63,292 nucleotides of DNA from Paratrimastix pyriformis (Eukaryota; Preaxostyla; Paratrimastigidae): assembly GCA_027972325.1 (NCBI GenBank), contig JAPMOS010000174.1:1-63292 (forward strand). The letters are read 5' to 3'. Positions 18,758 to 28,551 of the stretch are shown here, piece by piece (the stretch's first letter is position 1; each line of letters begins with the position of its first letter). The translations under genes were made by a program, and so were the position numbers. The notes below the pieces were generated by a model that was given only the letters and a program-made list of their open reading frames with translations, was not told where the DNA came from and ran no database searches.

Positions 18758-19560
18758 GGAGTGTGATCTTGGAGCGGTTGGAGGAGTGTGTGGCGGGGGG
18801 GGCGTCGGAGGGGAGAGGAGTCGTGGTGTACACAGATGCGAACGGATGGGCTAAGGAAGGAGGGGAGCAAGAGAAACTGGGACTGTATGATGTGGCAAAG
18901 ATGGTGGGGAAGGCGGGGGAGATAACTTTTATCCGGAGCCGGAAGGGTGGGGCGGTGGCGAAAGAGGAAGGACATGAAGGGAAAGGGAGGGCCCGGTTGG
19001 ATTTGTGCCTGGCGACGCAGGGGACAATGGGGAGGGTGCTGGACAATTTGTTTGCTTGGCGTAACGATGAGATTCAGTGGCAGGCGGTTACGGATCACCA
19101 CATGATTGTAACGGATCTCCGAAACATGGCGCCCTCTGCGGTGAAAATGGCTCGGAGGAAGGTGGCTATCTGCCCCTCCCGGACGGAGGTGGAGGCACTG
19201 TTGCGGGACAAGAAAAAGGAGGAGTATGAAGCTATGGTTGGGAAAATGGAAAAGTACCGCGGGAAGGTTGCGCAAATGCTGCGAGAGGCAGCGGTGAAGG
19301 GGGAGGAGCCATCATTTGAACAGATGAGTGAGTTTCTTCGAGTGACAGCGGGCTGCGTTTTCGGCTATAGGGATATGATGAATACGGATCGGGATTATGA
19401 GCCTTTCAGAATGAAGAAATTGAGGAGGAGAGCAAGAGGAAGGAGATGTTGAGACAGTTGACGAAGATGAGGTCGGTGCATTATGGTAAGAGAGATAGGG
19501 CATTGGAGGGAAAGCGCAAGCGTATTTATAAGGGTATCATGACGGATGGCGCGGCACCAA
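18758..19560. other. Palindrome spacer (803 bp, single copy)
   Basis: The only part of the palindrome present once. Its plus strand continues in frame-related fashion into the right arm as LINE-A endonuclease and linker. The left boundary joins non-homologous DNA, so the right arm is the original orientation and the left arm is the inverted addition. Confidence 0.8.
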
Positions 19561-20328
19561 TTACATCTTACGCGACTCGTAATGCGGAGGGGAAGGTGGA
19601 CAGGGTGGTGTCGGACCCGGCGGAGGTTAAGAGGGGATGGTGGGGTTTCATGGCGGAGCTTGCAAGAAGGAAACTGCCGTTGGGGGATGGGGAGCAGAGA
19701 CAGAAGGAGGCGAAGGGAGGCGTGGGTGAAAGGGTAATTATGGCCCCTCTGACGACGCATGATATCCAGACGATACTGGGGGCTTTGCCGGACGGGAAAG
19801 CGGCTGGCCCGGATGGAGTGACGGCGGAGATGGTCCATGCTTGTCAGGACGAAATTAAGGAGTGGTTGGGGAGGCGATACAATGAGATGTTGGAGAAGTG
19901 TGAGGTTCCGAAGGAGCTGAAACTCAGCTCGGTCTATATGGCAACCAAATCGCAGACGGAGCATCCGGGGGATCCGGCGGGAAGAAGGCCTATAACTTTA
20001 ATTCAGGTCTTTCTGAAAGGATTGCAGGTAGTGATTGCATCGAGATTTCAAGACTGGTGTGTTGAAAAGAGGGTCTTCGGGGCGGAGCAGTTTGGTTTCT
20101 TGAGGGATCGGAGGATTGAGACACCGATTGCCGAGATTTTGGGGGTGCTGACGGACTCGAAGATTATGGGAGGTAAGGAGTTCCACATGTGTGCGTTAGA
20201 TATAAAAAAGGCCTATGATACAGTGGACATGGAGGCGCTCAGAAGAGGGTTGAGAAGGATGGGAGTGGAAGAGGGATTTGTGGAGTATGTGGACAGCTTG
20301 TATGAGGGGAGAACGGCGCGTGTGATCA
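18758..20328 (+). mobile_element. LINE-A copy: AP endonuclease C-terminus plus RT
   Basis: Plus strand. Residues from 18,763 resemble the C-terminal half of an AP-type LINE endonuclease: a LDLCLA strand near 18,998 and the active-site WQAVTDHHMIVTDL at 19,078-19,119, where the DHH equals the catalytic SDH of the family. A charged linker follows; the frame shifts once near 19,410. RT runs from MLRQLTKMRSVHYG through GPDGVTAEMV, RRPITLIQVF and motif A (LDIKKAYDTVD at about 20,196-20,228). It breaks off after ARVI at 20,328, before motif B, where an inverted ORF fragment begins. It is also 5'-truncated at 18,758. With its relative at 25,002 it defines EN-RT-RNase H order, as in I-like LINEs. Confidence 0.85.
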
Positions 20329-21457
20329 TCCACCGCCTCCAGGCGGCAATTCGTGCCAAGAATTTCCACAGGGTCCGGCTGCACACGCCACTGCGACTCT
20401 GCCGTCTCGCCGATCGCGAACCACCTGGACCACCATGACATCCTCCATGCCCACCGCCCGTTCCTCCTGCGCGTGCCACCGATCGGCACCACACTCTGGG
20501 CACCTCTTCCGCACCCGTCCGTCCGCCATCACCACCTTCCGGACCGCTTCACTCATTCTGTCACCGTCCCTCTCCAGGCGCACCATCAGGCATTCCCGCT
20601 CCCTCTCACGGCCCTCGCTCACCCTTCCGCATTCCTGACAGACGTGCACCACCCTCATCCGCACCCCCGTCGGGATCCGAGCTTTCCTCAGCAGGTCCGC
20701 CACCGCATCCCCTGCATCCCCATCATGGAGCTCATCCAGCCCATCAATCCCCTTCTCCCAGATCGCCTGCTCCAACCCGGGTCTCCCCAACCACCCTCTC
20801 ACATCGAACAACTGTCCGGCCCCCACAGCTTCCACCACTTGAAGGGCTGTTGCCACCCAACAACGGTGGCCCGACGTATGACACACGCCTCTGTACCTCC
20901 CAGCCCCCCCCGAGGCAAGCCAGCCTTCAACTTCCTCCAACCCGCCGCCGCCCCCAACCAGCTCGCCCAGTCGATCCGTCACCCCCATCCGCCACTCTCC
21001 ATCCATCCCGTCCCCTTCCCATTCCATCCTGACCCCCTTCCACTCCCGTGCCTCGTCCTCGTCCGCCTCTTCGGGCCAGCCTCCTTTCCTGCCGTTCCAC
21101 CCTCCCGGTCAGCCAGTTGGGGTCCTTCCCCCAGCCCCAGCGCCCAAATCTCCGCTGCTCCATCGCCCACACTCTCTCCTTCCATCCCGCCTCCACTCTC
21201 AATGCCAAATCAAGCCATGCGAGTTCCCCCGCTCGTCGATTCTCCCCCGTGCCCCTCCAGTGGGTCAGACCCACCACCAGTAAACAGATTCCCACCCATC
21301 GATTCCCCGAAATAGATTTCGTTTGACCCAATAATGTTGTCCTCGTTTTGCCCACTCCATATGCGCCCATTGCCAATGGGATTCCAGCCCTAAACCGGCT
21401 TGACCCAAGGCGATTCGGGCCATCCTCCAAAACCAAAGCCCCTGCATGAACGCCCCC
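20329..21457 (-). pseudogene. LINE-associated ORF with USP-like cysteine box (right arm)
   Basis: Inverted copy of 16,842-17,989, here on the minus strand; the Cys box reads GHRCWVATALQVV near 20,850-20,888 and the two CxxC pairs lie near 20,640 and 20,500. Several G/C homopolymers are shorter than in the left arm, so the open frame is longer here (about 230 codons from 21,027). This difference between otherwise identical arms shows how small length changes decide the reading. It ends at the LINE-A RT junction at 20,328. Confidence 0.4.
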
Positions 21458-23179
21458 ATGGTGGGATAGCCGAGTAATCTCTTCCCCAAACAAACCCAAA
21501 CCAAGAAAGAGTGAACACTTGCACAGCAAGCACGCAAAACGGCACTGACATCCAAAAATTTTATCAAAAGAATTTGACATGTCATGTCAGTGCCGGCAGT
21601 CGACTCGTCCTTGAAGCATAAGCCCATTCGGACGACGACACGCCAGCCACCGACGCAGAGTAAGGTGGGAAGGGAGTCAGTACCGCGCAACGCAGTAAAC
21701 AATCCAGCTTGGGAGTCACAGCTCCCGAAGGTTTCAAAGAAAACGAAGAAGAGAGATTCATGATCAACCATGCGAACCCCAAACATCTCCTCAAGCGGGT
21801 CGCGACCCGCCCCGGGGTGCACGTCTAGTCAGGGAAAGAGGAGGCTGGAGAAAACCCCGACGCACCGCTGTAACCGGTCAGCAAAAACAGGTGGGAGAGA
21901 AGCCACAAATAAAAGGAGGGGCGAAACCTTCAAAGGCCCCGAAGGTCCCGAGTCTTCCCGTACTCGGCACCCTCCATAGGGAATCCTTCCCTCAACGGGT
22001 CGGACCCCGCAAATAAAACAACGAAGAAGATCGGACAAAACAGCGAGAGGACTCGTTGTCCGGCATGGCGCGGGCCAAAAGGCACGCGTCGAGAAAACGC
22101 AGAGCACGACGGAGCCGCGACAGGCACCTTGCCTCGCAGATCCCAGGAGGGTTCTCGCCCCCGTGCTCGCGGCTTCTTCGTCACCAGTCGCCGACCGGCG
22201 CCGGTGAAGCGGTGGAGGCAACCTTGTCGTGCAGGCGTCGAGTTCTGTATGAGAACCCAAGCCCCACCAAAAACGCAAACCCCGAAGGGAGAGAGCACGA
22301 AAGGTGACGTATCGATCGCCACTTCAGGGTGCTCAACAAATATCCCTCCCGTGAGAGGGAGGTGTGTGAGTGGGGTGGTTCACGGGCACAACGGCCACGA
22401 TGAAATATCACTCGTCAAAACAGAACAGACGACGATGAATGACAAACCCCGACCCCATTATGGATGTGGAGGATGCATGGTGCCCACCACGGTAAAGCCA
22501 CACAGCTGTGCCACAACAAAACGGGGTGAAAGACAACACCCCGCACCAGTCCCTCGAGCTGTTGCCCATTCAGAACAGACAAGGAGGAAGACAACACCCC
22601 ACACCGCCATGAAGGTGCATGATGGGTGTCCCAAGAGTACAACGAGCCGGATGACCCATAAGCTGTTGTTCAAGCAAAGTAGCTGGGGTGAATGACCACA
22701 CCTCACCCCACCATGAATGCCCGATCACATCAGACGAGGGTGAATGAGGGTGAATGAAGGGTGGTGTCTCAAGGGCAAGAGGCCCCGACGAGACCCCAGA
22801 CACTGTTGTCAAAGGGCACCAAACAAGGTTGAACAACAGCCACACTCGCCTCCCCACGAGGCAGCCCTCCTGACTTGTCAATCAGATTGTGTGGGTGAAC
22901 AGGCAGCAGTACAGCCAAGGGAGCACGTACGAAGATAGCGCTGCGAAGATAAAATGCCCACCATCAATCACGACCATGGGTACACGTTGAGTCGAAGCTT
23001 CGCGGGGAAAGCAGCAACAAACAAACCCAGTGCCACTCATCAGGCAGGTGGGTGGGAGACTTGTCTTGGTTTGGGTTTGTTTGGGAAGAGATTACTCGGC
23101 TATCCCACCATTCTCCTTCACGAGTTCGGAGAACGAGGGACAGCCTTCGTGGGATAGCTCCAAACAAACCCAAACCAAG
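21458..23179 (+). mobile_element. Truncated DIRS-type end, family 3 (right arm)
   Basis: Right-arm copy of 15,094-16,841: terminus at 21,458-21,505, leader, and internal complementary region at 23,065-23,179. It carries no coding remains and shows only small length differences from the left-arm copy. It is a fossil fragment. Confidence 0.6.
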
Positions 23180-23514
23180 AAAGAGTGAACACCATACCAA
23201 AGGCATAGCTTTCCCCCCCTTCTGCACTCTACGTGACCCGGCTAACAGGATGCTCCGCCCAACGCTCTTGGCCGACGAGCCGGCTGACTACGGATACCCA
23301 TCCTGATGTTGGGAGTGCGCGTGCCGGAGGGACAGCACACCAGAAGGAGCATCAAACAGGTGAGACGTCCACACTCCACAGTGTCCCCCCCGCGTGTGTC
23401 CGCGGTCGCCCTCCAAAGGTGCGGAGTGCTGTCACTGCTTCCGACACACAAGAAGGCATCAGTCGATGCGTGAGCAGGCATGCAACATCGAGCATCACAC
23501 TGCCCCCAGCAAAG
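23180..23514. other. Unassigned GC-rich segment of right arm
   Basis: Counterpart of 14,746-15,093. No gene or known element seen. Confidence 0.4.
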
Positions 23515-24550
23515 CCCCACTCTGATGGTGCTGGTGTGGTGGTTCTGGTCTGAATGCGCTGGCGTGATGCTGCTGCTGGTGTGAGAATGAACACCAGGAG
23601 GCATATGGGCACACAGGCCCGCCCCCAGACGCACCGCCACGCAGCTGACCTGGTGTGCCAGGACGCATTCAAGGGCATGATGAACAGGCCCGCCCCGAAA
23701 ATCACCCCTCTGGTGCTGTCCCAAGAGCACCTCTCACCTTGGCGAATCCATTTGCCAAGCCGGCACCTGTTCCGGCTCCGACTGCGGCTCATGCTCCGGC
23801 AACAGCAACAGCACCTGCACCTGCACCTGCCCCTGCACCTGCCCCTGCACCTGCACCTGCACCTGCACCTGCCCCTGCCCCTACCCATGCCCCTGCCCCT
23901 GTTCTGGTTCCTGTTGCTGCCGCTGTTGCCCCGGTTGTTGTCTCTGTTGCTGCTGGTGTGGCTCCATTGTCTGCTGTGCCTGCTGCGCCCGCTCGTGCTA
24001 CCCGACGCCCGACCATGCCGCTTCTGCCGTGCCTCCGAAGATCAGCCACTCCGACCTCTCGCCTGTTGCCAACCGTGGGCATTTGGGAAGGGAGCTACGA
24101 GAATGGGGATGGTGGATCAGGGGCCCAGTACGCCTGTCCTACCGAGGTGGTAGGTCATGGTGGATGGGTTCCGCCGCCCCCACAGGCTGGGTTCGGGAAT
24201 ATTTTTCGTTCTAACTGTCTCTTTTGCATCCTTCGCCCCCCCCTTTTTTTGTTCTTCTTGTCCCGTGTCTCAGTGTTGGATCCCTTTGTCCCCCTACTGG
24301 CCCGTTCTTTCTTTTGATGTTCCTTTTGATTGCTCAAGTGTTTGAACGATTCTGTTTCTCGGCGATATTCCAGTCTCTCTCCTTCCCGCCATGCCGTCTG
24401 TACGCCTACCCCTGAAGGGGTTTAGGTCGGCATGTTACCCGCCGGTTTCGACCGGATTAACGGATTTTCCTCTGTTTCAGTTTTCTGTGTTTTGCGCGCA
24501 GTTACTGGCAGTCGAAATAGTATCACAACAACAACAACAACAACCCCTCT
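23515..24550 (+). mobile_element. Minisatellite unit, hexamer repeat and (CAA)n retroposon tail (right arm)
   Basis: One minisatellite unit (23,515-23,720), the GGTGCA hexamer run (on the opposite strand, about 23,810-23,900), and a 3'-UTR-like pyrimidine-rich stretch ending in TATCA(CAA)6 at about 24,521-24,544. Just before the hexamers and just after the tail the phrase CCCCTCTGGTG occurs, which could be the duplicated target of a retroposon inserted into the minisatellite (near 23,705 and 24,545). Confidence 0.5.
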
Positions 24551-25001
24551 GGTGGTGCTGGGTGATGGTGTTGGTGTTGCTGCTGCTGGTGTAAGAATGT
24601 ACACCAGAGGGCATGTGGGCACACTCAGGCCCGCCCTGAGACGCCTCAAGCAGTCAAGCAGCTGTCCTGGTGACGTCAGGACGCATTCAAGGGCATGATG
24701 AGCACACAGGCCCGCCCTGAAAAGTCACCACACTGGTGGTGTTGATGATACTGTTGGTGTGAGAGTGTACACCGGGGGACATGTGGGGCACACTCCGACC
24801 CGCCCCCAGACGCATCAAACAGATGTCCCGGTGTGCCAGGACCCATTCAAGGCATGATGAGCACACAGGCCCGCCCTGAGCAACGCCACACTGATGGTGC
24901 GTGGTGGTGGTGGTGCTGTCATGATGCTGCCGGTGTGAGAGTGCATCCAAGGGGCATGTTGGGCGCCCTCAGGCCCGCCCCCAGACGATGGTGTGCCAGG
25001 G
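24551..25001 (+). repeat. Minisatellite, three units of about 150-165 bp
   Basis: Each unit has a GGTGGTG-rich start, 'GGTGTGAGAGTGTACACC', 'GGGGCACACTC', 'GGCCCGCCCCCAGACGC', 'GTGTGCCAGGAC.CATTCAAGGGCATGATGAGCACAC' and 'AGGCCCGCCCTGA'. The units are diverged at roughly 10-20% and the third is shorter. It joins LINE-A RT directly at about 25,002. Upstream monomers of this kind act as promoters in some LINEs, but here they touch the middle of the RT, so the junction is a rearrangement. Confidence 0.7.
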
Positions 25002-27567
25002 CCACGAAATCGCAGACGGAGCACCCGGGGGACCCGGCAGGAAGGAGACCGATCACTTTGATCCAAGTTTTTCTGAAGGGGCTGCAGGTGGTGGTGGCGT
25101 CGCGGTTTCAAGACTGGTGCGTAGAGAAGCAAGTGTTTGGGGCGGAGCAGTTTGGATTCTTGAGGGGTCGGAGGATTGAGACCCCAATCGCAGAGATTAT
25201 GGGAGTGCTCACTGACTCGAAAATTATGGGAGGTCGAGAGTTCCATATGTGCTCATTGGACATAAAAAAAGCATACGACACGGTGGACATGGACGCACTG
25301 AGGAGGGGGTTGAGACGGATGGGGGTTGAGGAGGCATTCATCAGGTACGTAGATAGTCTGTACGAGGGAAGGAAGGCGAGAGTGATCACAGGGTACGGAC
25401 TGACAGAGAGCTACGACATAGAAAGGGGTATCAGCCAGGGGACCCGCTTTCGTGTCTGCTCTTTATCTCATTCATGGAGGAAGTGCTGGCAGAGGTGCGA
25501 AAGCAGGAAGGTGGGTATATCCTGGATAGTGGGAGGAAGGTGAAAGTCCTTGCCTTTGCTGACGATGTTATGCTGGTCACTCGAACCAAGGAGCAGATGG
25601 TCCGGTTGGTCAACACAGTGAGACGGAAGGTGGAGGAGGCGGGCATGCAGCTGTCGTGGACCAAGTGTGACTACCTGTGTGGGGGTGAAGAGCAAGACGG
25701 ACCTGGACTTGGGTGAGGGTCGGGTCATCAAGGTCCAGCAGAAGGGTGGGGCCATCCGATACCTGGGGATTTGGATAGACGAGGAGATGAACATGAAGGT
25801 CAACACGGAGAAGGTTATCCAGAAATGTGCGGGAGGCTGCACAGGCTGATGGACAATCAGGTCCCCCCGAGGTTGATGGTGCAGATGATCAACGAGTGCG
25901 TGTCGACGTGCCTCCAGTACACGGCCAGACAGTGCCCCATGCCAAAGAAGGACTTGGAGATCCTACGGCAAAGATATGCGAGGGTCTTTAGGGAGATTGG
26001 TGGCTGTCTGGGGAAGTGCGATCCGGCGGAGGTGCTTTTCTTCCCGGAGGATGAAGGGGGCATGGGCCTGAAGGACCCGGTGGATGTGCATGATATGATG
26101 GTGCTGACACAGTTGTTGGGGAGAGTGGCGAATGAGCAAGGATGTGGGGTGATGCTCCGTGAGGAGATTGCACTTCTTCAGAAGTTGTGGACCACAAGTG
26201 AACCCCTGCTGGATGACCCGGGTAAGTGGGTAAGGCTCCACGGAAAGGAGAAGATGCCTGGCATCCTCTCGGGGATGCTGCAGGTCATGTCCAGGAATGA
26301 TCTGGCCATTCTCAGGGAGGGCGAGGAGCTGAAAGAGGAGCAGGGGTATGGGATGCCAACAACACTGGAGGAATTGGCAAGCCCGCACAGGATCACCAAG
26401 CAACACAGACAAACACTGATGAGGAGGGGGATCAGGAGCGTGGCAGACCTGATAGTGGGGGGTAGGTTCCAGTGGAAGGGCAGGAAGCCACAGTATGTCA
26501 AAGCCATCATGGAGCGGGTCTGCGTCTGGGGGAACAGAGTGGAGACGGAGTACGTGAAGCTGGCGAGGCGGATTAGAGAGGAAGAGGCGGCGGAGAAGGA
26601 AAGAGAGAAAGCAAGGATGGAGAGAGCGAGGGAGGGGAGCCAGAGGGCATTGAAGCAGAGGTGGCGAGGACAAGATGGAGCCGGCTGCAAGACTGGAGAA
26701 GCAAAGAAGGGGAAGAAGCAGACCAAGTTGGCTTTGGGGCAGAGTGGGAAGCTCTCGGTGGTGGTGCCGGCGACGTGTCGGAGAAAGACGCAGGGCGACA
26801 GGGAGGGTAAAAAAGAGAAGGTAGGGGCGAGTGGGACGACGAATGCAACAAGGGGGCGCCTGAAGCAGGAGGGAAACAAAGATGGCGGCATGAGGAGCAG
26901 AATGGAGGCGCTGCGAGCGGAATGCGACGAGGTGGAAGTGCGGGTAGAGGAGCCCGAACTCAAGTGGCGGACATTCTATACGGACGGTAGTGCATCCAGG
27001 AAGAAGAAGGACCGGCGAGCGGCACTGGCGGTGGTGGAGCGGCTGCCCAACGGGGTGCTGGCAGTGCGGGTTGGAAGAAGGTGCACGGGCAGGGGGCAAA
27101 CAAACAATGAGGCAGAGCTTGAGGCCATCCTGGAGGCCATCAGGGTGGGACAGGATGCAAACGTGGAGGTGCGCACGGACAGCAAGGTGGCAAAGGGATG
27201 GGTGGAAGGGCTGATGAGGAGAGACTGGACGCCGACCGACCTAATCGAGTCGAAGGCTGAGGGTCTTCTTCGGAGGGGCCAACGAATCTTGGAGGAACAT
27301 AGGGGCGAGGTCAGGCTGGTTTGGGTAAAGGGGCACCAGGAGACAGGGGCATCGCTGGATGCGGAGGGGAATAGGTTGGCGGACAAGATTGCAGGCCAGA
27401 GTATAAAACTGGAGAGCACCAAGGAGCCGCAAGAGCAGACCTGGGGATTTCGGCTTGTCCGGCGGAGCGATGGAAAGACGGTGGAGGGAGATTTTCGTGA
27501 AAACCTAAAAGAGTGGGGCCGCAAGGGCGCATCTTCAGGACAGCCCAGAAGTGCAAGAATGCACTAG
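25002..27567 (+). pseudogene. LINE-A copy: reverse transcriptase plus RNase H
   Basis: Starts inside RT (ATKSQTEHPGDPAGRRPITL), then FGAEQFGFL, motif A (SLDIKKAYDTVD, about 25,255-25,290), motif B (GISQG), motif C FADD at 25,555-25,566, thumb, a long Lys/Arg/Glu-rich linker (about 26,560-26,890) and RNase H with its four acidic positions: YTDGS (26,978-26,992), NEAELEAI, VRTDSK (near 27,173) and NRLADK (near 27,370). Frame changes occur near 25,438 (a G run one shorter than in the 13.4-kb copy), near 25,690, near 25,826 (an A run one shorter) and near 27,515. The 25,825-27,567 frame is open for 580 codons. RT-RNase H order plus AP endonuclease in its relative fits I-like LINEs. Confidence 0.9.
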
Positions 27568-27911
27568 TGGTCATCAATGCTCAGACGGGAAATGGCGGAA
27601 TAAATACGCAGACCATGCGGTGTGAAATGTCGGGTAGACTGGCCATGATGGCAATCTTGCAGCGTTACATCACGGCCAACATCAGATTCTACATCAATGG
27701 TGAAGGGATGGGAAATGTTGGTGTGGGGCGAGATTGTACAAACCATTTGGTTTTCGAATGCCCTTCGATGATGGGCAGTGTCGCGGAAAGGTGGAGTGGT
27801 GCCAACGCGATCAAACTGATCGCGTGGCTGGACAAGGGGGAAGGAGCAGAAGATGCAGAACAATTGCTCCAAGAAAATGGGTGGAGCCTCTGGGCCGAAG
27901 CGTGCAGGTGA
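27513..27911 (+). CDS. LINE-A C-terminal CCHC-like region
   Basis: Continues the RNase H protein in the next frame: GPQGRIFRTAQKCKNALVV, then GRLAMMAILQRYITANIRFYI and DCTNHLVFECP at about 27,730-27,765, the Cys-His-Cys pattern that many LINEs place after RNase H ('C..ETxxHxLxxCP'). It ends at a stop at 27,909-27,911 after a short helical tail. The next frame opens eight bases later. Confidence 0.65.
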   Translation: MGPQGRIFRTAQKCKNALVVINAQTGNGGINTQTMRCEMSGRLAMMAILQRYITANIRFYINGEGMGNVGVGRDCTNHLVFECPSMMGSVAERWSGANAIKLIAWLDKGEGAEDAEQLLQENGWSLWAEACR

Positions 27912-27918
27912 GAGGTAA

Positions 27919-28551
27919 GCAGATAGCGATGGACAGACTCTGGGAGCTCATCGAGCGATCGCGGGGCGCTGGTACCGCGCCCGAACCTGGGACAGCTTCT
28001 GGGAAACATTTTCAACAGAAGTGGCGAACCTGTGCGATCGGTACGCGGATGGAGTGAGCACGGAGATGGCAGAAGGGCAGACCCACAAGAGCACCCTGCG
28101 AAACCAGTGGACGACCCCCCACGTGGTGTCCTCTCTGCTCAGACAAGCAGGCAGTTTGACAACGATGGCATTCTCGCATCCTGGGAATGCCGATTTGAGC
28201 TTCCCCGAATTCAGAACACCCAGCAAAGATGATTGTTTTTTGGGTGGAAGACTGGATGGATATGGGCTGTTCAAGGAGAATCGTGACCTCCTCATCTTTG
28301 CCAACCCGGAGTACAACCCCCAGGAAGAGATGGACCGATTATTTAAGGCAATTGGCGATTGGGCAGAGAGTCCAATGGGAAGAGCTGGGAAGAGAGCTTT
28401 CCGATGCATCGCAATCGTCCCGTACGGGCCGCTCTCAAGGACCCCACAGGGTAACAGTGTCGCACTGGCTGATGAGTGTAAAGACCCACCGCGTGGCACC
28501 GCCCTTCACTGTGGCCGCGGAGGCATGTGTGGTGGGTCTGTCGATATATAA
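27919..28551 (+). CDS. Possible methyltransferase-like domain at the LINE-A 3' end
   Basis: An open frame of about 210 codons directly behind the LINE-A protein. It reads with good composition from LGAHRAIAGRWYRARTWDSF, has TPHVVSSLLRQAG and MAFSHPGNADLSF, and ends with FANPEYNPQEEMDRLFKAI and FRCIAIVPYGP. 'xNPEYxxxxxxxxF' followed by a hydrophobic strand ending in P resembles the NPPF/NPPY catalytic motif of adenine methyltransferases, most like PCIF1-type or Dam-like enzymes; a Dam-like domain is known in DIRS elements. Upstream 'FSHPxN' and 'DxxFLGGR' also resemble PCIF1's 'FASPLN' and 'DxxFGS'. The NPEY instead of NPPF/Y is unusual. It could instead be a captured gene. Tentative. Confidence 0.35.
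   Translation, partial: ADSDGQTLGAHRAIAGRWYRARTWDSFWETFSTEVANLCDRYADGVSTEMAEGQTHKSTLRNQWTTPHVVSSLLRQAGSLTTMAFSHPGNADLSFPEFRTPSKDDCFLGGRLDGYGLFKENRDLLIFANPEYNPQEEMDRLFKAIGDWAESPMGRAGKRAFRCIAIVPYGPLSRTPQGNSVALADECKDPPRGTALHCGRGGMCGGSVDI

Larger units (their letters stand above)
19561..25999 (+). repeat. Right arm of giant palindrome
   Basis: Matches the left arm in inverted orientation over 19,561-24,550 and 25,288-25,999; the 737 bp between (minisatellite plus LINE-A RT start) are present only here. Net length differences elsewhere amount to about 50 bp, mostly in homopolymers and short repeats. Confidence 0.9.

Noticed and set aside
24521-24544. (CAA)n run as a coding polyglutamine/asparagine tract
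   Set aside because: It sits at the end of a 3'-UTR-like stretch and is followed by minisatellite, as expected for a retroposon tail.
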